A stretch of 8,487 bases of DNA from an uncultured Aliterella sp. (GCA_905479905.1 CAJQOK010000069.1:1-8487); one strand, 5' to 3'. Shown: positions 1 through 7,601, counted from the first letter of the stretch. The notes: generated from the letters alone by a model not told the origin. A program made the numbers and translations.

Positions 1-989
1 TCTGTAACAATTACAAACGTCCAGTTACCTAAAAGCTTGCGGAGAATCTTTTGGGAGAAAAACTGCATTGAGTAGCTTTTACCGCTACCTTGGGTATGCC
101 AAAATACTCCAAGTTGTCCTTGATTATCGCGGAGGTTTAGAGCCGCAGAAATCGCATTATTGACACCGAGATACTGGTGATTTTTGGCTACAAGTTTGAT
201 GATGCCGCCCTTTTGTTCGCTAAATATGGTGAAGTTTTCGACAATATCTAGTAGATGCTTTTTGTCACAAGTGCCGCGAATTACTGTGTCTAAGGAAATA
301 ATGCCTTCTTCCCCTTCACTATTAATTTTTTTCCAATCGGCGAAATGCTCCCAACTAGCAGTAGTGCTACCGATGCGGCTGCTGCTGCCATTAGAGAGGA
401 TGATAAAAGCGTTGTACCAAAACATTTGGGGGATAGTACGCCTGTAATCAGACAGGTTGAGTCGATAAGCTAGTTCTAAGCGTTTGAGATGGGCTTTTAG
501 TTCAATAAATAGTAGGGGTAAGCCATTGATAAAGCCTACTAAGTCAGCGCGTTTATTGCCCATGTCACCGGAAATCCAGAATTGAGAAGCGAGGAAAAAA
601 TCGTTATTTTCTGGCTGGTTCCAGTCGATGACTTTGACTTTTTCAATGGTTTCTTCGTTGTCGGGGTTACGGAATTTGACTTTGATGCCGCCAACGAGTA
701 GTTTGTAAATTTCGCGGTTGGCGTTGGCTGGGCTTAGGGTGCTGCGATCTCGCGTTAGTTCTTCAATGGCGGCTTCTATTGCTTCATTGGGTAAATGAGA
801 ATTGAGTTTTTGTAAGGCTGGGCGTAGTTTGCGAACCAGTACGACCTCGTTTGATGTTTCTCGCCCTAATGTGCCGTTTTCGCCGTATGTCTCGTGGTAA
901 CAGTTGGCGATAGTGTAGCCGATTTCTGCAAATAAGGCGATCGCGGCGTTTTCTAAGGCAGCTTCTGAATCTGGGTGAGGTTGGCTCAT
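1..989 (-). CDS. hsdR: Type I restriction enzyme, R (HsdR) subunit, 5' part
   Basis: This is the N-terminal 329 codons of the restriction and translocation subunit; the gene continues beyond position 1. HsdR joins the HsdM/HsdS methylase, pumps DNA by ATP hydrolysis and cuts unmodified DNA. I translated it from the ATG at 987-989; it stays open to the window edge. The PD-(D/E)xK nuclease core is visible as RADLVGF (D149) followed by FIELKA (E163, K165), a spacing like that of the EcoR124I-type subunit. A helicase Walker A follows as WHTQGSGKS (residues 297-305), then GNWTFVIVT, the run-up to the usual TDR motif. The start fits the family, which commonly begins with an acidic, Ala-rich stretch. 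Full-length family members are about 1000 residues, so roughly two thirds lies outside. A 223-base gap separates it from the HEPN gene, so it may have its own promoter. Identification is firm; intactness of the remainder is unknown. Confidence 0.95.
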   Translation of the reverse strand, partial: MSQPHPDSEAALENAAIALFAEIGYTIANCYHETYGENGTLGRETSNEVVLVRKLRPALQKLNSHLPNEAIEAAIEELTRDRSTLSPANANREIYKLLVGGIKVKFRNPDNEETIEKVKVIDWNQPENNDFFLASQFWISGDMGNKRADLVGFINGLPLLFIELKAHLKRLELAYRLNLSDYRRTIPQMFWYNAFIILSNGSSSRIGSTTASWEHFADWKKINSEGEEGIISLDTVIRGTCDKKHLLDIVENFTIFSEQKGGIIKLVAKNHQYLGVNNAISAALNLRDNQGQLGVFWHTQGSGKSYSMQFFSQKILRKLLGNWTFVIVT

Positions 990-1011
990 AGGGGCATTAA
1001 TTATTTGCAGT
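936..1011 (-). repeat. Direct repeat copy A: hsdR start region
   Basis: This 76-base segment aligns without gaps to 1093-1168 (offset 157) with nine mismatches, about 88% identity. It spans 22 bases upstream of the hsdR ATG and the first 17 to 18 codons. This copy is the one continuous with the functional hsdR frame. Four of the five coding differences between the copies are synonymous. Confidence 0.9.
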
Positions 1012-1086
1012 TAAATTCTACTTTTAGGATTCCCAAATCCAGCTAAAAATCACCAAAGAGATGTGATCGCCTGCTATCAATTCAGC

Positions 1087-1146
1087 TTATCGGGCGATCA
1101 CGGCATTTTCTAGGGCGGCTTCTGAATCGGGGTGAGGTTGGCTCAT
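1087..1146 (-). pseudogene. Orphan 19-codon hsdR N-terminus (remnant or leader ORF)
   Basis: The ATG at 1144-1146 opens a frame encoding 19 residues and then TAA at 1087-1089. The peptide begins MSQPHPDSEAALENA, identical to the first 15 residues of HsdR, then V in place of A16, and is cut off after two further shared residues. Codons differ at third positions (CCA/CCC, GCT/GCC, TTA/CTA, AAC/AAT), so the copy either comes from a diverged hsdR allele or was under protein-level constraint before truncation. The simplest view is a dead fragment. A translated leader in front of hsdR is possible, because the ATG and its upstream bases are kept, but nothing shows that it is used. Confidence 0.7.
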
Positions 1147-1168
1147 AGGTATATTAATTATTTGTAGT
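1093..1168 (-). repeat. Direct repeat copy B: orphan hsdR start region
   Basis: This is the second copy of the 76-base repeat, lying between the HEPN gene and hsdR. It contains the same upstream AT-rich leader (ATTAATTA core on either strand) and an ATG context, but its frame closes soon after the repeat ends. Similarity stops abruptly at both borders: before 1093 and after 1168 the sequences diverge. It is best read as a remnant of a duplication or of recombination between two hsdR alleles. Confidence 0.9.
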
Positions 1169-1212
1169 GGCTCCCACTTGCTTTTATTGTTCTCTGTTTT
1201 TATAGAGATTGG

Positions 1213-1584
1213 TTAAAGTTGATTTTCAGCTAACGTGATGAATTCTTCAGCACGAGCGATTTGCTCTGTTGCTTCTGTTTCTGTTGTGTTGGAAGTGGCA
1301 TCATAATCTGCTTTGACGCGGGATTGTTCCGCTTGGATGAGATGACGATGGAATTCTGGAAGTATGCGTCCAGTTCGAGCAAAATATTCACCAAACTTAC
1401 TGATGACAGCAGAATGTTTAGAAAATGAAAGATTCTCGCCTAATAAAAAAGCCTCGGCAACGTAGAACATTGTGTAGTAAGCACGGGATACTGCAAAGTC
1501 ATACATTCTTTCATTTGCCAGCAAACGGGCGGCTCTAAGGCTATCACGGGCTTTGTCAATCAGTTGTTGCTGCTCTGGAGTCAT
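1213..1584 (-). CDS. HEPN domain protein (probable toxin of HEPN/MNT pair)
   Basis: This 123-residue all-helical protein matches the HEPN family (PF05168 type). Visible family marks are the N-terminal helix KARDSLRAARLL (11-22), the signature SRAYYTMFYVAEAFLL (33-48), KHSAVISKFGEYFARTG (56-72) and the conserved SRVKADYD (88-95). HEPN partners of MNT proteins are often ribonucleases with an Rx4-6H motif. The only candidate here is R73-ILPEF-H79, and I cannot say it aligns with the catalytic site, so toxicity is inferred. It starts at the ATG of an ATGA overlap with the MNT gene, with AAGGA eight bases upstream, so translation is probably coupled. Family length is normal and the gene appears intact. 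It lies between hsdS and hsdR, an unusual place that suggests a role in guarding the restriction system or a simple insertion into the operon. Confidence 0.85.
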   Translation of the reverse strand: MTPEQQQLIDKARDSLRAARLLANERMYDFAVSRAYYTMFYVAEAFLLGENLSFSKHSAVISKFGEYFARTGRILPEFHRHLIQAEQSRVKADYDATSNTTETEATEQIARAEEFITLAENQL

Positions 1585-1904
1585 AACCCAATTCCTTCTC
1601 GATTCACAGTCCGCAAAAAGGCGCTTTGCTGTGTTTCAAACTGTTCTGCTGATACAAAGATGTTGCAGATTACAACACCATACTCTAAACACAAATCACT
1701 AACAAACTCACCTGTGCGTTTAATTTCTGTCCATGAATCAACATCACCTCTGAGTACAACTAGCACGTCAATATCAGAATCGAGTTGAGCATCATTTCTA
1801 GCTTGCGAACCAAATAAGATTAAGCTGAATAAGCGATCGCTGTACAACTGGGTAAAATAGAGGCGTAATTTTTGGAGCATCTCTGATAGTTTAGGATGTC
1901 TCAT
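1581..1904 (-). CDS. MNT-type minimal nucleotidyltransferase (probable antitoxin)
   Basis: This 107-residue protein belongs to the DNA polymerase beta-like minimal nucleotidyltransferases. The fold signature is clear: LFGSQAR (30-36) followed by DSDIDVLVV (42-50), that is GS-x10-DxD with metal ligands D44 and D46. Some MNT antitoxins of HEPN/MNT pairs neutralise their partner by adding AMP; that this one does so is inference. The third acidic residue that usually follows in the next strand is not obvious (YGVVICNIF, 75-83), so activity could be altered. The ATG sits in an ATGA overlap with the hsdS stop, with GAGG seven bases upstream, and the gene ends in another ATGA overlap with the HEPN gene. 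It is therefore tied to hsdS translation. Length is typical and the gene looks intact. Confidence 0.87.
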   Translation of the reverse strand: MRHPKLSEMLQKLRLYFTQLYSDRLFSLILFGSQARNDAQLDSDIDVLVVLRGDVDSWTEIKRTGEFVSDLCLEYGVVICNIFVSAEQFETQQSAFLRTVNREGIGL

Positions 1905-3094
1905 GCTGCTACCTCAGTTTCAATATCAAGGTTTTCTACATCTATCTCGCCTGAGATGAGCTTGGGTAAGAGTAAATCGCGGGTTCGGCGGAGATTTTGA
2001 ATTTTATTACTTAAGTTAATTGTTAGTTCCCAAATATTTCTAGCTGTGATTTCAAATTTTTGATGTATTACTAAATCTGGAATAACAATAGGTATGTCTT
2101 TTACTACAATTTGCGTTAGTAGAGGTTGAGCAGACCCACCTGCATAATGTCTTAGATTTAGCTTTTCCAGAACGTAGTAAGATAGCTCAATTCCAATTCT
2201 CTCATTTTTAGATTTAGCAACAATCGTATTATCAGATGCCCAAAAGCCATGTTTGCAATAAAAAAGCGCTCCACAATATGCTCCTACACGCCCGATAATT
2301 AGTCCATTTTCATATCTAGCTTCATCTGTTCTACCAATAATGCCATTTGAGCCATAGACTGGGTAGCTACCCTCTACTTTCGCCTTGACTGCTTTTCCAT
2401 TCTGAAACTCAATAACATTTCCTAACTTCTGTACTTCCCAACCTTCAGGAATTAACCCTAATTCTGAATCAACCATTTTGGTTTGCTCGTAACCAGGAAA
2501 GCGGAATTTGACAAACCACTCATCGTAGAGCGATCGCGCCATCTCCTCCAATATCTCAATCCGCCGCGTGTTATTTTCGATTAGGTGATCGTAGTTTGAG
2601 AGAATGGCAGCAATTTTGCACTGAGTGATCAGAGGAGGAGTTAGGAAATTAAAAGATAATAATTTATCAAGGCTGAGGTTATCTTGCGTTGTTCCTTTAG
2701 AAATTCCCTGCATATGCAGTTTAATTGTGTCTATATAATATTTCACAAACCGCACATCTGTTTTGTTTGAGTCAGCAATAAAACCAACAATACTATCAGG
2801 AAAACAAGCTTTTATTTTTAGAATTGTAGTTTCTGCGATGTTAGCTGCGATAGTTATAAGTAGCGTTTCAGGTTGCCATAGTTTGCTCTGTGCTAAACCT
2901 TTTTCATTGTAGGTTTGGCTATAATTTAAAATATATAAGTCAGCAGCTTTAACCTCACCTGTTTGAATAAAAGGATACTTACCGCCATACAGAGACGGGT
3001 CATTGCGGGGACGGTGTTTTGATTTACCTCTACCGACAAAACCTAATTCGTTTAGCTTTTTATAATTCCAACCAGGCTTTATAGTTTTATCCAC
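1901..3094 (-). CDS. hsdS: Type I restriction-modification specificity subunit HsdS
   Basis: HsdS recognises the split target sequence for the methylase and nuclease complex. The 397 residues show the usual two-half layout. Target recognition domain 1 spans about 8-155, with the motif GRGKSKHRPRNDPSLYGG (21-38) and PFIQTGEV. A helical spacer follows at about 156-200, ending in EMARSLYDEWFVKFRFPG. Recognition domain 2 spans about 218-340 (PEGWEVQKLGNVIEFQNGKA; YPVYGSNGIIG). The C-terminal helix ends in LLPKLISGEI (375-384). The two halves are dissimilar, as expected for a bipartite target. The start is GTG (3092-3094): it places the family's N-terminal GW at residues 8-9, and GGAG lies about 11 bases upstream inside the preceding small ORF. 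The stop overlaps the MNT ATG. Length is close to that of EcoR124I-type HsdS (about 400). No damage is seen. Confidence 0.94.
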   Translation of the reverse strand: MDKTIKPGWNYKKLNELGFVGRGKSKHRPRNDPSLYGGKYPFIQTGEVKAADLYILNYSQTYNEKGLAQSKLWQPETLLITIAANIAETTILKIKACFPDSIVGFIADSNKTDVRFVKYYIDTIKLHMQGISKGTTQDNLSLDKLLSFNFLTPPLITQCKIAAILSNYDHLIENNTRRIEILEEMARSLYDEWFVKFRFPGYEQTKMVDSELGLIPEGWEVQKLGNVIEFQNGKAVKAKVEGSYPVYGSNGIIGRTDEARYENGLIIGRVGAYCGALFYCKHGFWASDNTIVAKSKNERIGIELSYYVLEKLNLRHYAGGSAQPLLTQIVVKDIPIVIPDLVIHQKFEITARNIWELTINLSNKIQNLRRTRDLLLPKLISGEIDVENLDIETEVAA

Positions 3095-3096
3095 AG

Positions 3097-3213
3097 TTAC
3101 GCATTCTCCATCAGCGTTACCAAATCATCAGCACTTCTTTTTGACAAAGCGATCGCCCTAACATTTAATACCTCAAAATTTTTCCTTCGAGCTTCGTAAC
3201 TTATCTTCCGCAT
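3097..3213 (-). CDS. Small 38-residue ORF between DUF1016 nuclease and hsdS
   Basis: I do not recognise this ORF. Its ATG (3211-3213) directly follows the TAA of the DUF1016 gene and its own TAA ends two bases before the hsdS GTG, so it fills the gap exactly. GGAAGG lies ten bases upstream of its ATG and could serve as ribosome binding site. The product is basic at the N-terminus (MRKISYEARRKNFEVL) and ends SADDLVTLMENA. No signal peptide, membrane segment or catalytic motif is seen. It carries a HIP1 octamer, which encodes RAIA. It could be a real coupled micro-protein, a decayed antitoxin-like gene, or just a translated spacer that keeps ribosomes moving into hsdS; the tight fit is the only support. 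Confidence 0.45.
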   Translation of the reverse strand: MRKISYEARRKNFEVLNVRAIALSKRSADDLVTLMENA

Positions 3214-4233
3214 TTACTCTATACCTTCCAACAACTTCGCTACTTGCTCCTGTGTAGGCAGCCGATTTTTCAACTCTTGAGGCAATGTTGAAACCATCCG
3301 ATAAGTAGCAACACCAATCGGCTTATTAGACTCCTTCAGCGCATATTCAACAATCGTTTTATTCTTAGACTTACAAAGAATAATTCCCAAAGAATAATTT
3401 TCATCCTTTAACCGTACTTGGTCATCCAACACAGCCAAATAGAATTGCATCTTGCCCACATACTCAGGCAAAAACTCCCCAATCTTGAGTTCGATTGCTA
3501 CCAAACATTTCAAACTGCGATGATACAGCAATAAATCGATAAAGTATTCCTTGTCCCCAACTTCTAGCCGATACTGACTGCCTACAAAAGTAAACATTCC
3601 ACCCATTTCTTGCAAAAATGGTTCAACACGAGCTAGGATTGCTTGCTCTAACTGCCGTTCGCTATGTTCATCTGCTAGTTCCAGAAAATCAAATGTATAT
3701 TCATCCTTAACCGCCAACTTCGCCTGAATGCGGATTTCTTCTGGTAGGGTTTGTTCAAAATTAGTCTGATTTAGTAAAGTTTTTTCATAAGTTTGATTTT
3801 CAATTTGGTGAATCAGGACATTTTTTGTCCAGCCAAACTTGCGAGTCATACGAAGGTAAAATTCCCGCTCCAAATCATCCTTGCACTTCTCCATAATCGC
3901 TAAATTATGACTCCACCCAATTTCTCGCACCAATGGCGCGAGTTTTTCCTGGTTGACATAAGTTTCATAAAAAAGCTTCATCCGCCAGAGGTTAGCAGCA
4001 GAAAAACCACTAACTCCAGGAAATTCTGCTTGTAAGTCTTGAGAAAGGTTTGTGACTACCGACTTACCCCAACTATCTCCTTGCTGACGAATGGCGATTG
4101 TTTGCCCAATGTCCCAGTAAAGGGCAATTAATTCTTTATTGACCGCCTTGAGTGCCTCGTATTGAGCAGAACGAATGCGCTGCTTAATTTCTACCAGCAG
4201 TTCGCCATAATTGCCTGGAGAAATCCCACTCAT
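3214..4233 (-). CDS. DUF1016/YhcG-type PDDEXK nuclease family protein
   Basis: This 339-residue protein has the family's two parts. The N-terminal DUF1016_N domain is at about 9-165 ([17 protein letters not shown] at 16-32, [11 protein letters not shown] at 34-44, [13 protein letters not shown] at 78-90, GWSHNLAIM at 106-114). The C-terminal PDDEXK nuclease-like domain is at about 170-315. Its catalytic residues are visible as YFIDLLLYH (D233), [10 protein letters not shown] (E248, K250) and KMQFYL (Q263). Members are common near type I restriction genes and in defence islands; the precise role is not settled, with DNA cleavage or repair of restricted DNA both proposed or plausible. The ATG overlaps the hsdM stop (ATGA), and GGAGGGG stands eight bases upstream, a strong ribosome site inside hsdM. 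It therefore belongs to the modification operon. Length is typical and the gene looks intact. Confidence 0.9.
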   Translation of the reverse strand: MSGISPGNYGELLVEIKQRIRSAQYEALKAVNKELIALYWDIGQTIAIRQQGDSWGKSVVTNLSQDLQAEFPGVSGFSAANLWRMKLFYETYVNQEKLAPLVREIGWSHNLAIMEKCKDDLEREFYLRMTRKFGWTKNVLIHQIENQTYEKTLLNQTNFEQTLPEEIRIQAKLAVKDEYTFDFLELADEHSERQLEQAILARVEPFLQEMGGMFTFVGSQYRLEVGDKEYFIDLLLYHRSLKCLVAIELKIGEFLPEYVGKMQFYLAVLDDQVRLKDENYSLGIILCKSKNKTIVEYALKESNKPIGVATYRMVSTLPQELKNRLPTQEQVAKLLEGIE

Positions 4234-5807
4234 TCTATTTTCCCCTCCAACAGCAACATCACATTTTCAGCAATGCGTGCCTCTAATTCCCGCGCCTCAA
4301 CGTTCAATACTTCTAGTTCTTCGTTCAATTCTTCCAAGCGTTCGGCAAACACAAAATCTTCTACCGCCCGTTCCGCTACGCCCACATAACGCCCAGGATT
4401 CAAACTCCAGCCTTGGGCTTCAATTTCATCTAGCGTCGCTACCCGACAAAGCCCCAGCACATCTTGATAAGCACCTTCTGGGAATTTCTGACTTAGCATT
4501 AAGGCGCTACCATTCGTTGCCTCTAGCGCCTCCCCTCGGTACAGCCGCACAATATTTGCCAAAAACTCAATCTGCTCGTCGGTAAACTCCCGATGGGCGC
4601 GGTCGATTTGGCGGTAAATATGCCGCGCGTCAATAAACAAAACTTTGTCCTTGCGCGGCGAAAACACCTTGCCCCGATCTAAAAACCACAACGTACAAGG
4701 CAACGTTACTGTATAGAAAAAGTTAGAGCCAATCGCAACCATTACATCCATTGCCCCAGATTGAATCAGTTGCTTGCGAATCTCTAGTTCCGAACTCCGC
4801 GCATCGCTGGCAGAATTCGCCATTACAAACCCAGAGCGTCCAGTTTCATTCAAAGCACTATAAAATAGCCCAATCCATAAATAGTTGGCATTATCCGCCT
4901 TGGGCATCCCGAAGGATTTAAAACGCGGATCGCCCAAAATCTTCTCTTTATCCACCTTATCTACATTGAAGGGTGGATTTGCCATTACGAAATCAAATTT
5001 ACCAACGCTTTGATGAATGTCCTCGTAATAAGTATTGCCCTCGCGGATATCCCCAGACAAACCGTGTACTGCTAAGTTCATCCGACACAGACGTACCGTT
5101 TCTCCAGTCTTTTCCTGACCGTAAATGCTAAGTTCATTATTGGGGTTAGTATGCTTGCGCTTTTCAACTAAAGCCGCACTTTGCACAAACATACCGCCAG
5201 AACCACAAGCAGGGTCAAAAATTCGCCCACTAAACGGCTCGATTATTTCTACAATTAGTTTTACTAAAGCAGTGGGGGTAAAAAATTCGCCTCCTTTCTG
5301 CCCTTCACTCATAGCGAACTTGCCTAGGAAATATTCGTAAATCTTGCCGAAAGCATCGCCTTCAATATCCATCGGGATAGAATTAAGAGTTCTTAATAAC
5401 TCCAGTAAAATTTCATCACCCAAACTTTTGTAATTTTTGGGTAGAACATTACCGGCTTTTAGTTCCTCATTCTCATCTTCAATCGCTCTCATCGCATCAT
5501 TAATCGCCCCGCCAATATCTGCACCTTCCGGCAGTTTTAGCAGATTAGAGAAACGGGCAGCTTCAGGCAAATACATTACACCCCGCGCCTGATAATCAAT
5601 CTTGCCAACAGTGCGCCGCCGCCGCGATGATTCTTGCACTACAGCTAATTCTTGCTCTGCGTTTTGGAACTTTTGGTCGGCATAGCGCAGAAAAATTAAT
5701 CCCAGAACCGGAACCGAGTATTCCGAAGATTTCAGCTTGGAATTAGCCCGTAACTCATCGGCGGCTTCCCATAAGCGCTTTTCAACATCAGTGTAATTAG
5801 CTGGCAT
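4230..5807 (-). CDS. hsdM: Type I restriction-modification methyltransferase HsdM
   Basis: HsdM is the adenine-N6 methyltransferase subunit, using S-adenosylmethionine to protect host DNA at the site read by HsdS. Within 525 residues one sees an N-terminal helical domain ([15 protein letters not shown], then [18 protein letters not shown]), the junction [19 protein letters not shown] (171-189), the AdoMet-binding motif [11 protein letters not shown] (198-207) and the catalytic NPPF (277-280). The last 40 residues form a charged coiled coil ([20 protein letters not shown]) that fits contact with HsdS helices. Length matches EcoR124I-type HsdM (about 520). The ATG at 5805-5807 fits the family start; the Shine-Dalgarno signal is weak. 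It is the first gene of the minus-strand operon and its stop overlaps the DUF1016 start. The gene appears complete. Confidence 0.96.
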   Translation of the reverse strand: MPANYTDVEKRLWEAADELRANSKLKSSEYSVPVLGLIFLRYADQKFQNAEQELAVVQESSRRRRTVGKIDYQARGVMYLPEAARFSNLLKLPEGADIGGAINDAMRAIEDENEELKAGNVLPKNYKSLGDEILLELLRTLNSIPMDIEGDAFGKIYEYFLGKFAMSEGQKGGEFFTPTALVKLIVEIIEPFSGRIFDPACGSGGMFVQSAALVEKRKHTNPNNELSIYGQEKTGETVRLCRMNLAVHGLSGDIREGNTYYEDIHQSVGKFDFVMANPPFNVDKVDKEKILGDPRFKSFGMPKADNANYLWIGLFYSALNETGRSGFVMANSASDARSSELEIRKQLIQSGAMDVMVAIGSNFFYTVTLPCTLWFLDRGKVFSPRKDKVLFIDARHIYRQIDRAHREFTDEQIEFLANIVRLYRGEALEATNGSALMLSQKFPEGAYQDVLGLCRVATLDEIEAQGWSLNPGRYVGVAERAVEDFVFAERLEELNEELEVLNVEARELEARIAENVMLLLEGKIE

Positions 5808-6055
5808 TTATAAAATCACTTTTCAATTAATCTATTATTCCCATTTTTAAGCTTGAAGCTAACAGCATGACATCATTAATACAACAATTATTAGAGATCC
5901 TTTGGCGGAGTGCGATCGCGGAGGCGGATGGAGACTTCGTGCTAACCCAAATACCTCGATAATGTATCTATATAAAACAGAGTAAGACAAACATAGTTTA
6001 TCCTCTAAATTGTTACTCTAACTTCATCTACCCATAGCACCAATAAAACACGCCC
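5808..6055. promoter_or_regulatory. Divergent intergenic region between hsdM and parA
   Basis: This 248-base AT-rich region must hold promoters for both the restriction operon (minus) and parAB (plus). Seen: an 11-base interrupted palindrome AGCTTGAAGCT at 5850-5860 close to hsdM, a HIP1 octamer at 5912-5919, a TATATAAAA stretch at 5969-5977 that could be part of a parA -10 element, and a short direct repeat CTCTAA at 6003-6008 and 6016-6021 just upstream of parA. No convincing -35/-10 pair can be assigned. A 31-codon plus-strand frame (5867-5962) lies inside it without a ribosome site and is not called. Confidence 0.5.
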
Positions 6056-6778
6056 ATGATTCAGCCTCGAATTGCAGTAGCAGCTAGAAAAGGTGGCGTA
6101 GGAAAAACAACAGTTGCCTGCGGTCTAGCGTCAGTGCTGGCGAACCTTGGAAAGCGAGTTTTAGTAGTAGATTTAGACCCTCAATCGAATGCTGGGTATT
6201 TGTTAGGGACAGATCCCACAGCACCAGGCACGGCGGAGTTATTGTCTGGGAATTCACCTACTCCATTGGAAGCTGGGCTGGGGTTATACGTCTTGCCGGG
6301 AGGTCCGGATTTAACGGGTCACAACATCCAGGCTTTAGACCCGGAAGATTTGGCAGATGCAGTAGCACCCCTAGACTATGATGTACTGATTTTTGATTGT
6401 CCTCCTGGAGTTGAGTATTTAGAACGCCTTGCTTTAGTTGCTGCCAATGTCGCGTTAGTTTGCACCGACGCTCACCCCCTCGCCGTTATGGGTGCGGGTC
6501 GGGTGTTAAGTGAATTGAAATTACGCCAGCAAAAAGGACGCAAGGGAGCCTCGCGGTGGGCGCTGGTACTAAGTAAAATTGACTTGCGCCGCTCAATGGA
6601 TCAGGCGTTAGACAAGCAATTAGCACTGACTTACCCATCAATTGAGCGGCTTATAGTTCATCAAGACTCTGCCTTAGCATGGGCTGGCGCTGAACGAATG
6701 CCACTGATGCAATACGAGCCAACTTCTAAAGGGGCAAAGGATTTACAAGCGATCGCGCATTGGGTGTCAAATGGTTAG
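6056..6778 (+). CDS. parA: ParA-family partition ATPase
   Basis: This 240-residue deviant-Walker ATPase works with ParB to segregate a replicon, moving over the nucleoid in its ATP-bound form. Motifs: P-loop KGGVGKTT (12-19) with the signature K12, switch I VVDLDPQSN (37-45), and Walker B VLIFDCPP (110-117). There is no N-terminal helix-turn-helix extension, so this is the short, type Ib-like architecture rather than the P1/F type with its own DNA-binding domain. The ATG follows an AT-rich leader with no clear Shine-Dalgarno sequence; the P-loop near residue 12 supports this start. Its stop lies inside parB (8-base overlap), so ParA and ParB are made together. It is transcribed away from the restriction operon. 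A chromosomal or orphan role is possible, but the context favours a plasmid or island. Confidence 0.93.
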   Translation: MIQPRIAVAARKGGVGKTTVACGLASVLANLGKRVLVVDLDPQSNAGYLLGTDPTAPGTAELLSGNSPTPLEAGLGLYVLPGGPDLTGHNIQALDPEDLADAVAPLDYDVLIFDCPPGVEYLERLALVAANVALVCTDAHPLAVMGAGRVLSELKLRQQKGRKGASRWALVLSKIDLRRSMDQALDKQLALTYPSIERLIVHQDSALAWAGAERMPLMQYEPTSKGAKDLQAIAHWVSNG

Positions 6779-7601
6779 AAAACGCTCTGATAGCTCATCT
6801 CTACTAGCACAGGCAACGGTAGTAGCTGATGCCATTCACGAACAAGACCAAGTAGCATCAGCTAAGTTTGAACGCGATCGCGCTGGGCGATCCAATCTAC
6901 CTTTATCTCAGATTCATCCTAGAGCAGAAGACACTCGTCCGTTACACGAGCAGCACGTCAAAGACCTAGTAGAGTCGATTGGAGCATTGGGACTAATTGA
7001 ACCATTAGTCGTCGATCTCAAAGGGATTTTACTAGCAGGCGGACATCGGTTAGCCGCAGTCCAATTGCTTAAAGAAACCAATGCCGAGCTTTATCAGACA
7101 CACTTCCCCGACGATCTCGTACCTGTGCGAGTCATGCCCTTTGATGCGGAACTAGAACCGGAAAAGTCACTCCAAATTGAACTAGCAGAGAACGAGAAAC
7201 GAGTTAATTATTCCCGCGACCAAATTGAGCAGTTAGCTGGAAGGTTACGGGCGCTGAATTACCGCAATATAGTCGGTCGCCCGAAAGAAGGGGAAAAGGC
7301 ACTTGGTCCAGCTTTAGCTGTAGCAATTGGAGTATCCACTCGCTATGTCCGTAAAGTGTTACAACAACAGCGTCTTGGGGAACCTGGAGAAGCCGAGGAA
7401 AAAATTAGGAACTCAGTTCCTAATTTACAGAAACTCAAGGTACTACGAAGAATTGAAACAGCATTAGAAGAATTGATTACCTTACCCGAAGCCGAGCAGC
7501 CAACCCGCGCCGAGCAGAATCTTTACAAAGCTGTCCCTGGATTTTTGAGGAAAATCCAAGCAAGCGTTAGAGAAGAAAGTAAGGGGGCGAAGCAGAAGTA
7601 G
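6771..7601 (+). CDS. parB: ParB-family partition protein
   Basis: This 276-residue protein has the ParB layout. The N-terminal tail (1-42) carries Arg and Lys residues and may contact ParA. The ParB/Sulfiredoxin-like CTP-binding domain runs from about 43 to 145 (LPLSQIHPRAEDTRPLHEQH, DLVESIGALGLIEPLVV, LAGGHRLAAVQLL). A helix-turn-helix region lies at about 150-200 (LAVAIGVSTRYVRKVLQQ), followed by a helical C-terminal part. Where canonical ParB has a GERRxRA box, this protein reads GGHRLAA (90-96), a variant also found in plasmid and phage ParB-like proteins. The ATG lies in the end of parA, eight bases of overlap, indicating coupling. The protein probably binds a parS-like site; the palindrome within its own gene at 7402-7426 is one candidate. 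The frame ends TAG at 7599-7601 with no clear terminator after it. Confidence 0.9.
   Translation: MVRKRSDSSSLLAQATVVADAIHEQDQVASAKFERDRAGRSNLPLSQIHPRAEDTRPLHEQHVKDLVESIGALGLIEPLVVDLKGILLAGGHRLAAVQLLKETNAELYQTHFPDDLVPVRVMPFDAELEPEKSLQIELAENEKRVNYSRDQIEQLAGRLRALNYRNIVGRPKEGEKALGPALAVAIGVSTRYVRKVLQQQRLGEPGEAEEKIRNSVPNLQKLKVLRRIETALEELITLPEAEQPTRAEQNLYKAVPGFLRKIQASVREESKGAKQK
7402..7426. repeat. Perfect 12-base-arm palindrome inside parB
   Basis: The arms AAATTAGGAACT and AGTTCCTAATTT flank a single central C, giving a 25-base inverted repeat with no mismatch. It lies in the parB segment coding for EEKIRNSVPNLQKL, downstream of the helix-turn-helix. It does not resemble the chromosomal parS consensus (TGTTTCACGTGAAACA). 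Dyads of this size are typical of DNA-binding protein targets, so a plasmid centromere or operator is possible; an mRNA hairpin is the alternative. Confidence 0.85.

Noticed and set aside
184..447. 87-codon plus-strand frame opposite hsdR
   Set aside because: The minus strand encodes unmistakable HsdR with catalytic motifs; the plus frame is an antisense shadow. The same holds for the frames at 1564-1788 and 5125-5340.
1166..1208. Possible terminator hairpins after the HEPN gene (AGTGG/CCACT at 1166-1178; TCTCT/AGAGA at 1191-1208)
   Set aside because: The stems are only five pairs and no T-run follows on the minus strand, so termination before hsdR is not supported.
4162..4585. Plus-strand frames opposite the hsdM 3' end and DUF1016 5' end
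   Set aside because: They are Ser/Pro/Leu-rich antisense shadows of two firmly identified genes.
5867..5962. 31-codon plus-strand frame between hsdM and parA (MTSLIQQLLEILWRSAIAEA at its start)
   Set aside because: It has no clear ribosome site and no recognised family, and part of it is a HIP1 site in a region that must carry two promoters. A frame of this size is expected by chance.
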